DNA of 23,964 bases from JBBDXI01 sp040902425 (GTDB lineage: Bacteria > Planctomycetota > Phycisphaerae > Phycisphaerales > UBA1924), in the NCBI GenBank assembly GCA_040902425.1, contig JBBDXI010000063.1, forward strand, positions 1 through 23,964, read 5' to 3'. Both the position numbers and the translations under genes were made by a program. The stretch's first letter is position 1, and each line of letters opens with the position of its first letter. Under the pieces are notes generated by a model that saw only the letters and a list, made by a program, of their open reading frames with translations, was not told the origin of the DNA and did not search any database. Of the stretch, positions 21,018-23,964 are shown piece after piece.

Positions 21018-23309
21018 TCAAGCCAAACTAAGTTCCTCAAGAGCCCTCTTGATTCGCCCCGTAAGCTGCCGGTTGTCCATAAAGCGCTGGAGATCCGGCT
21101 CCGCATCCTTCTCGAGTGCAAGACCGCCCTCAGCGACGCCGCCGATCTGAATCTCTCTGATCACACCCTGCCGAATGAGAGCGCGCAAGACTCTCTCCCG
21201 CAAAGGATGTTGTCCCAACGGCCCCCTTGCCCAATGCACCCTCGCTACGCTACGGTGAATATGACCGCCCTTCCAGAATTTGGTTAGCGCCAGCTCAAGA
21301 CATTGACTCGCAAGTTCCTCGGCACCCGCACCGCCGCCCAAACCCACTATTGCGAAGGCAATCCTCGCCTTCGCGCCAATGTCACAGTTCTCCGTCAAAC
21401 GAACCTCCGACCAACCGCTTCGGTTACTCCCAACTATCTCCATCGTGCCCGGGAATCTGCATCCATCGAAGACCGTGTCCCCGTCAACGTCACAGTCCGA
21501 GAACACAAGATCCTCGAACACGCAGTTTGAGAAGATAAACCCGCCAAAATCGAACTTCTCTACGGTACCGGTCAAGTACAGCCCGTCAAGTTTCGACGGA
21601 ACGCGTCTACCCCGACCAAAGAGAATGTTCATGACCTCCAACGCACGCTCATGCTTCGACAGGTTTCCATGCCGGAGGTTGGTAAGGGCCTTCGTGAGAT
21701 GGAACAGGTAACTCTTTGCTCGCTCTTGTGGGCGCAGCAATTGTCGGAAGACAACTCCCAGTTGGTCGAGAGGCGCCTCCAGCCAGCAATCGCATGAATG
21801 ATCTATGAAATAACTGCTCCCCGCGGCTTCCTTGATCATCCACGCTACGGCTCGGTCCGATACTCGCCGGCTCGCGCTACACGCAGCAATCTCTCTCGCA
21901 ACAAAACGAGCTCGAAGGAATACGGGGATGAAGTCATACCGGAAATGAAGCTTCGCCCCGCTCGGGGTCAGGTCAAGAAGAGGGTGCAGTTTCAGCTGAT
22001 CCGAGTCAGTTTCTGCGAAACCCGCGATCAGACAGTCCTCGACAGAGAATTCCGAACCACCCTCAACCGCCAGCAGTTCAAGCGCGGTGAGTTGCGTAAT
22101 AGCGGTAGTTCTAAGATTCTGTCGGTGCCGCTCGCGTTCGCAGAAGCTTGAAAGGATGCCATAGAGAGGCCCACTCTCTTGGGACTCCATGGCTGCAACG
22201 CCAAGTTCCGCGGCAGTCGAGACTAGGTCAATAAGGAATGGATGATAAGAAATCTGTTTCTTCCCGCCGCCAGGCGTATCGGGGTGATTCCGATCCCGAA
22301 CGCTGTCGAGCAGGTTGCGAGCACGCTCTCTGACCTCTCGCCTAGTTTCAAAACGTTTTTCCAGATACTGCATTGCTTGTGGCTTGGTGAAAGGCGCCAG
22401 ATGCTCGGTTATCACCGGCAGCTTCTGCTCCCCAATCTCTGACTCCCAATAAAGCGTCCGACTTGTAAGCATGATACGGCCGGCAGACTGCTCGGCAAGC
22501 GACACGAGCTCGTGAAGAGTCTCTCGAGCATTGAACACATCCGACCGACGCCCACAGAGCTCATCAAAGCCATCAAAAACAAACGCGAGGTCCCCAGCTC
22601 GAAGGAGGTGCTCAAAGACCGTGCGGGTTACTTGAAGTGTCGGGCAGAAATGACGCAGAGAGTTCCCAATTAGGGCCCACAGGTCTTCGAAGGAGTCTAG
22701 TTGCATCCGAGCCCAATGCGAAGCCTCGACATAGACGGGAATGATCCTGTTGTGATCCGCACGTCGGGCGAGTTGACGGGCGACTTCGCGAGAGAGTGTC
22801 GTCTTGCCGATCCCGGCCGCGGCCAACACTGCCATGATCCGCGCGCCGGAACTGTCGCCGGCGCGGGTCAGCCAGGCAATTGCTACTCCATCGAGGCTTT
22901 CCTTGGGCTCACGCTCGGGGCGCGGGGTGACATAGAAACTGACTTCGGGGAGGCTATGTTCGAGTGCGTAGAGATACTCTGCAAAGGTCCGTCGAATGGA
23001 GTCCCACACAATGTCCTCGTGAACATATAACTTCGCAGCACTACGAAACATGCTCTTCAAATGGGGTATGCGAGGTTCAAGATTGCGCGGTACCACAACA
23101 AAGTTCTGCGCGTTGTTCAGGAAACGAGCCGCATCCTGCGCGCCGTCGTTGGTGACGCTGCTCTTGAGATAGACAAAATTGGCCGGCACAACATCAAGGC
23201 CGGCGATGGCTTCTGCTGAGTAGACCGCGTACCCGTCCCGGTTATGCTCGAGAACAGGCTTCGTATAACCCAACAGTTCAATGTCTCGCTCGGAAAATGT
23301 CCGTGCCAT
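21018..23309 (-). CDS. NACHT-type STAND NTPase with pentapeptide-like C-terminal region
   Basis: 763 aa. Residues 1-150 form an unassigned N-terminal domain (VPANFVYLKSSVTNDGAQDAARFLNNAQNFVVVPRN, then a helical part). The NTPase core follows: Walker A AAAGIGKTT (163-171, first Gly replaced by Ala), Walker B LAFVFDGFDEL (241-251) in the DGxDE form typical of NACHT proteins, and sensor 1 IMLTSRT (279-285), then helical winged-helix and STAND segments. Residues about 580-622 are pentapeptide-like (FDFGGFIFSNCVFEDLVFSDCDVDGDTVFDGC), and a helical end follows. Many bacterial NACHT proteins are antiphage sensors that oligomerise on recognition and trigger cell suicide; that role is inferred here. 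Base composition and codon use are visibly less GC-rich than all neighbours, and the gene sits beside a broken toxin-antitoxin pair, so transfer is likely. No partner gene is seen. Confidence 0.85.
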   Translation of the reverse strand: MARTFSERDIELLGYTKPVLEHNRDGYAVYSAEAIAGLDVVPANFVYLKSSVTNDGAQDAARFLNNAQNFVVVPRNLEPRIPHLKSMFRSAAKLYVHEDIVWDSIRRTFAEYLYALEHSLPEVSFYVTPRPEREPKESLDGVAIAWLTRAGDSSGARIMAVLAAAGIGKTTLSREVARQLARRADHNRIIPVYVEASHWARMQLDSFEDLWALIGNSLRHFCPTLQVTRTVFEHLLRAGDLAFVFDGFDELCGRRSDVFNARETLHELVSLAEQSAGRIMLTSRTLYWESEIGEQKLPVITEHLAPFTKPQAMQYLEKRFETRREVRERARNLLDSVRDRNHPDTPGGGKKQISYHPFLIDLVSTAAELGVAAMESQESGPLYGILSSFCERERHRQNLRTTAITQLTALELLAVEGGSEFSVEDCLIAGFAETDSDQLKLHPLLDLTPSGAKLHFRYDFIPVFLRARFVAREIAACSASRRVSDRAVAWMIKEAAGSSYFIDHSCDCWLEAPLDQLGVVFRQLLRPQERAKSYLFHLTKALTNLRHGNLSKHERALEVMNILFGRGRRVPSKLDGLYLTGTVEKFDFGGFIFSNCVFEDLVFSDCDVDGDTVFDGCRFPGTMEIVGSNRSGWSEVRLTENCDIGAKARIAFAIVGLGGGAGAEELASQCLELALTKFWKGGHIHRSVARVHWARGPLGQHPLRERVLRALIRQGVIREIQIGGVAEGGLALEKDAEPDLQRFMDNRQLTGRIKRALEELSLA

Positions 23310-23315
23310 TTGTGG

Positions 23316-23321
23316 AGTCTA
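23316..23321 (-). promoter_or_regulatory. -10 hexamer placed for leaderless start of the NTPase gene
   Basis: On the minus strand TAGACT lies 6 nt before the ATG at 23309. No Shine-Dalgarno sequence is visible. The 200 nt upstream on that strand hold no recognisable gene. Confidence 0.35.
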
Positions 23322-23523
23322 TCGAATAGCGTGCGAGGGGTCAATGATCGTTGCCGTGGGGGTTGCCGGCAGGACCGTTAGAGGAGTGAATGACCGCGAG
23401 GTCGCAGACAAGGCAGCGGCGGGGTGGCGTCGGGCCCTGTCCGCGGTTTAGGCGTTAATCTAGGCGGGCGGCACGGCCGCAAGGACGCGGACGCTAACGC
23501 GGGCCGGACGGGTCGCTTGCTCG

Positions 23524-23703
23524 TCAGGCGGAGTGGCCGCACTCGGGGCAGGTGGGGGCGCGAAGGCCTTGGAGGTCGTAGTTGCAGCGGGGGCAGTGGC
23601 CGCGGCGGGGGCGGAAATAGCGGGCGCGGAGGAGGGCGCCGGCGGCGAGGGCGGCGGCGAGGCTGAAGATGAGGCGGCGGCGCGGGTGGGCGCGGGGGGC
23701 CAT
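23524..23703 (-). CDS. Small membrane-anchored zinc-ribbon protein
   Basis: 59 aa. A basic start (MAPRAHPRRR) and one hydrophobic segment (11-26, LIFSLAAALAAGALL) are followed by a zinc ribbon CPRCNYDLQGL...TCPECGHS with cysteines at 37, 40, 52 and 55. The CPxCxYDLxGLxxxxCPECG pattern is very common in short planctomycete proteins of unknown function. The four cysteines in exact register and the fitting start and stop codons make this real despite its size. TACCGT lies 6 nt before the ATG, and no Shine-Dalgarno sequence is seen. Confidence 0.75.
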   Translation of the reverse strand: MAPRAHPRRRLIFSLAAALAAGALLRARYFRPRRGHCPRCNYDLQGLRAPTCPECGHSA

Positions 23704-23709
23704 TGGGGA

Positions 23710-23715
23710 ACGGTA
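23710..23715 (-). promoter_or_regulatory. Candidate -10 hexamer for the zinc-ribbon gene
   Basis: TACCGT on the minus strand, 6 nt before the ATG at 23703, in very GC-rich surroundings. Confidence 0.3.
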
Positions 23716-23765
23716 CGCGGGGGCGCGGGGGGGGTAGCGTGCCGGTCGCGTGGAGTCGGGTCCAG

Positions 23766-23783
23766 CCGCCCCGTTCGGGGCGG
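23766..23783. repeat. REP-like GC hairpin, copy 1
   Basis: CCGCCCC-GTTC-GGGGCGG, a perfect 7-bp stem with a 4-nt loop. It shares the CGCCCCGTT core with a second hairpin about 90 nt further on. Confidence 0.6.
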
Positions 23784-23858
23784 GGTCATCTTGAAGTCCG
23801 GCGATCCACGGGCGCGCTGCGCCGCTGGCGCGGCTGGCGGGCCGTGGCTATAGCCAGT

Positions 23859-23873
23859 CGCCCCGTTGGGGCG
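23859..23873. repeat. REP-like GC hairpin, copy 2
   Basis: CGCCCC-GTT-GGGGCG, a perfect 6-bp stem. The space between the copies (23784-23858) also contains a GC-rich inverted repeat (CCACGG...CCGTGG). No gene is seen from 23716 to the end of the window. Confidence 0.6.
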
Positions 23874-23964
23874 GGGAGGGGATAGGGGCGGCACGGGGGT
23901 TCCGGTGCGAGCGGGGGCGGCGGGACGAGGAGGCTGGGTAGCAGAGGTAGGGGACGGAGGGGCG

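Noticed and set aside
20961..21287. Continuation of the toxin frame after the PIN remnant
   Set aside because: Beyond about residue 31 it has no PIN motif and is antisense to the C-terminus of the NTPase gene.
23424..23894. Gly/Arg-rich and Pro/Ala-rich frames at the end of the window
   Set aside because: These are shadows of the zinc-ribbon gene and of GC-rich hairpin DNA.

Overview
The window looks like chromosomal DNA of a high-GC planctomycete, most likely of the Phycisphaerae group. The pointers are the dockerin-anchored Cys-rich secreted protein, a tiny CxxC zinc-ribbon protein of a planctomycete type, a TIGR03435/DUF3738-like protein, short LigD-phosphoesterase-like proteins, and many short repeats at gene borders. 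This assignment is inferred from protein style; no taxonomic marker was searched.

Layout. 1-4033 (+): rplU with its own terminator, a single-domain asparaginase-like protein, a cation diffusion facilitator, and the flagellar stator pair motA-motB. 4054-5070 (-): a degenerate Gfo/Idh/MocA-like protein, divergent from a very large RNase P RNA gene (rnpB, about 630 nt, +) that carries two copies of a palindromic repeat; a third copy lies just after its terminator. 5876-9085 (-): an ABC-2 type ATPase and permease with overlapping ends, followed by a SAM methyltransferase. 9112-10212 (+): prfA, divergent from the ABC genes. 10382-13744 (-): an exported protein with 24 six-cysteine repeats and a C-terminal dockerin-like EF-hand pair. 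13902-16848 (-): small genes, namely an unknown 127-aa protein, a decayed LigD-PE-like copy, a secreted Cys-rich protein with a TIGR03435-like partner, and an intact LigD-PE-like gene. 16987-20553 (+): a TPR lipoprotein, an ArsR-HTH/methyltransferase fusion with a promoter-embedded palindrome, and ahcY with three in-frame insertions. 20590-23309: the wreck of a UPF0175/PIN toxin-antitoxin pair next to an oppositely oriented NACHT-type STAND NTPase in visibly lower-GC DNA, probably a defence gene acquired by transfer. 23524-23703 (-): a 59-aa zinc-ribbon protein.

Themes. (1) Short repeats of two kinds are widespread: a double-hairpin palindrome (three copies at rnpB) and 7-9 nt tandem arrays, three at gene ends and two inside the ahcY reading frame. 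Both kinds have entered a core gene at places where the product can probably tolerate extra loops. (2) Many genes lack a Shine-Dalgarno sequence and instead have a TANNNT hexamer 6-9 nt before the ATG, the signature of leaderless transcription. (3) The ArsR-methyltransferase next to ahcY looks like a regulator of the SAM/SAH cycle with autoregulation. (4) The NACHT NTPase with its unassigned N-terminal region is the best candidate here for a poorly described immune protein.
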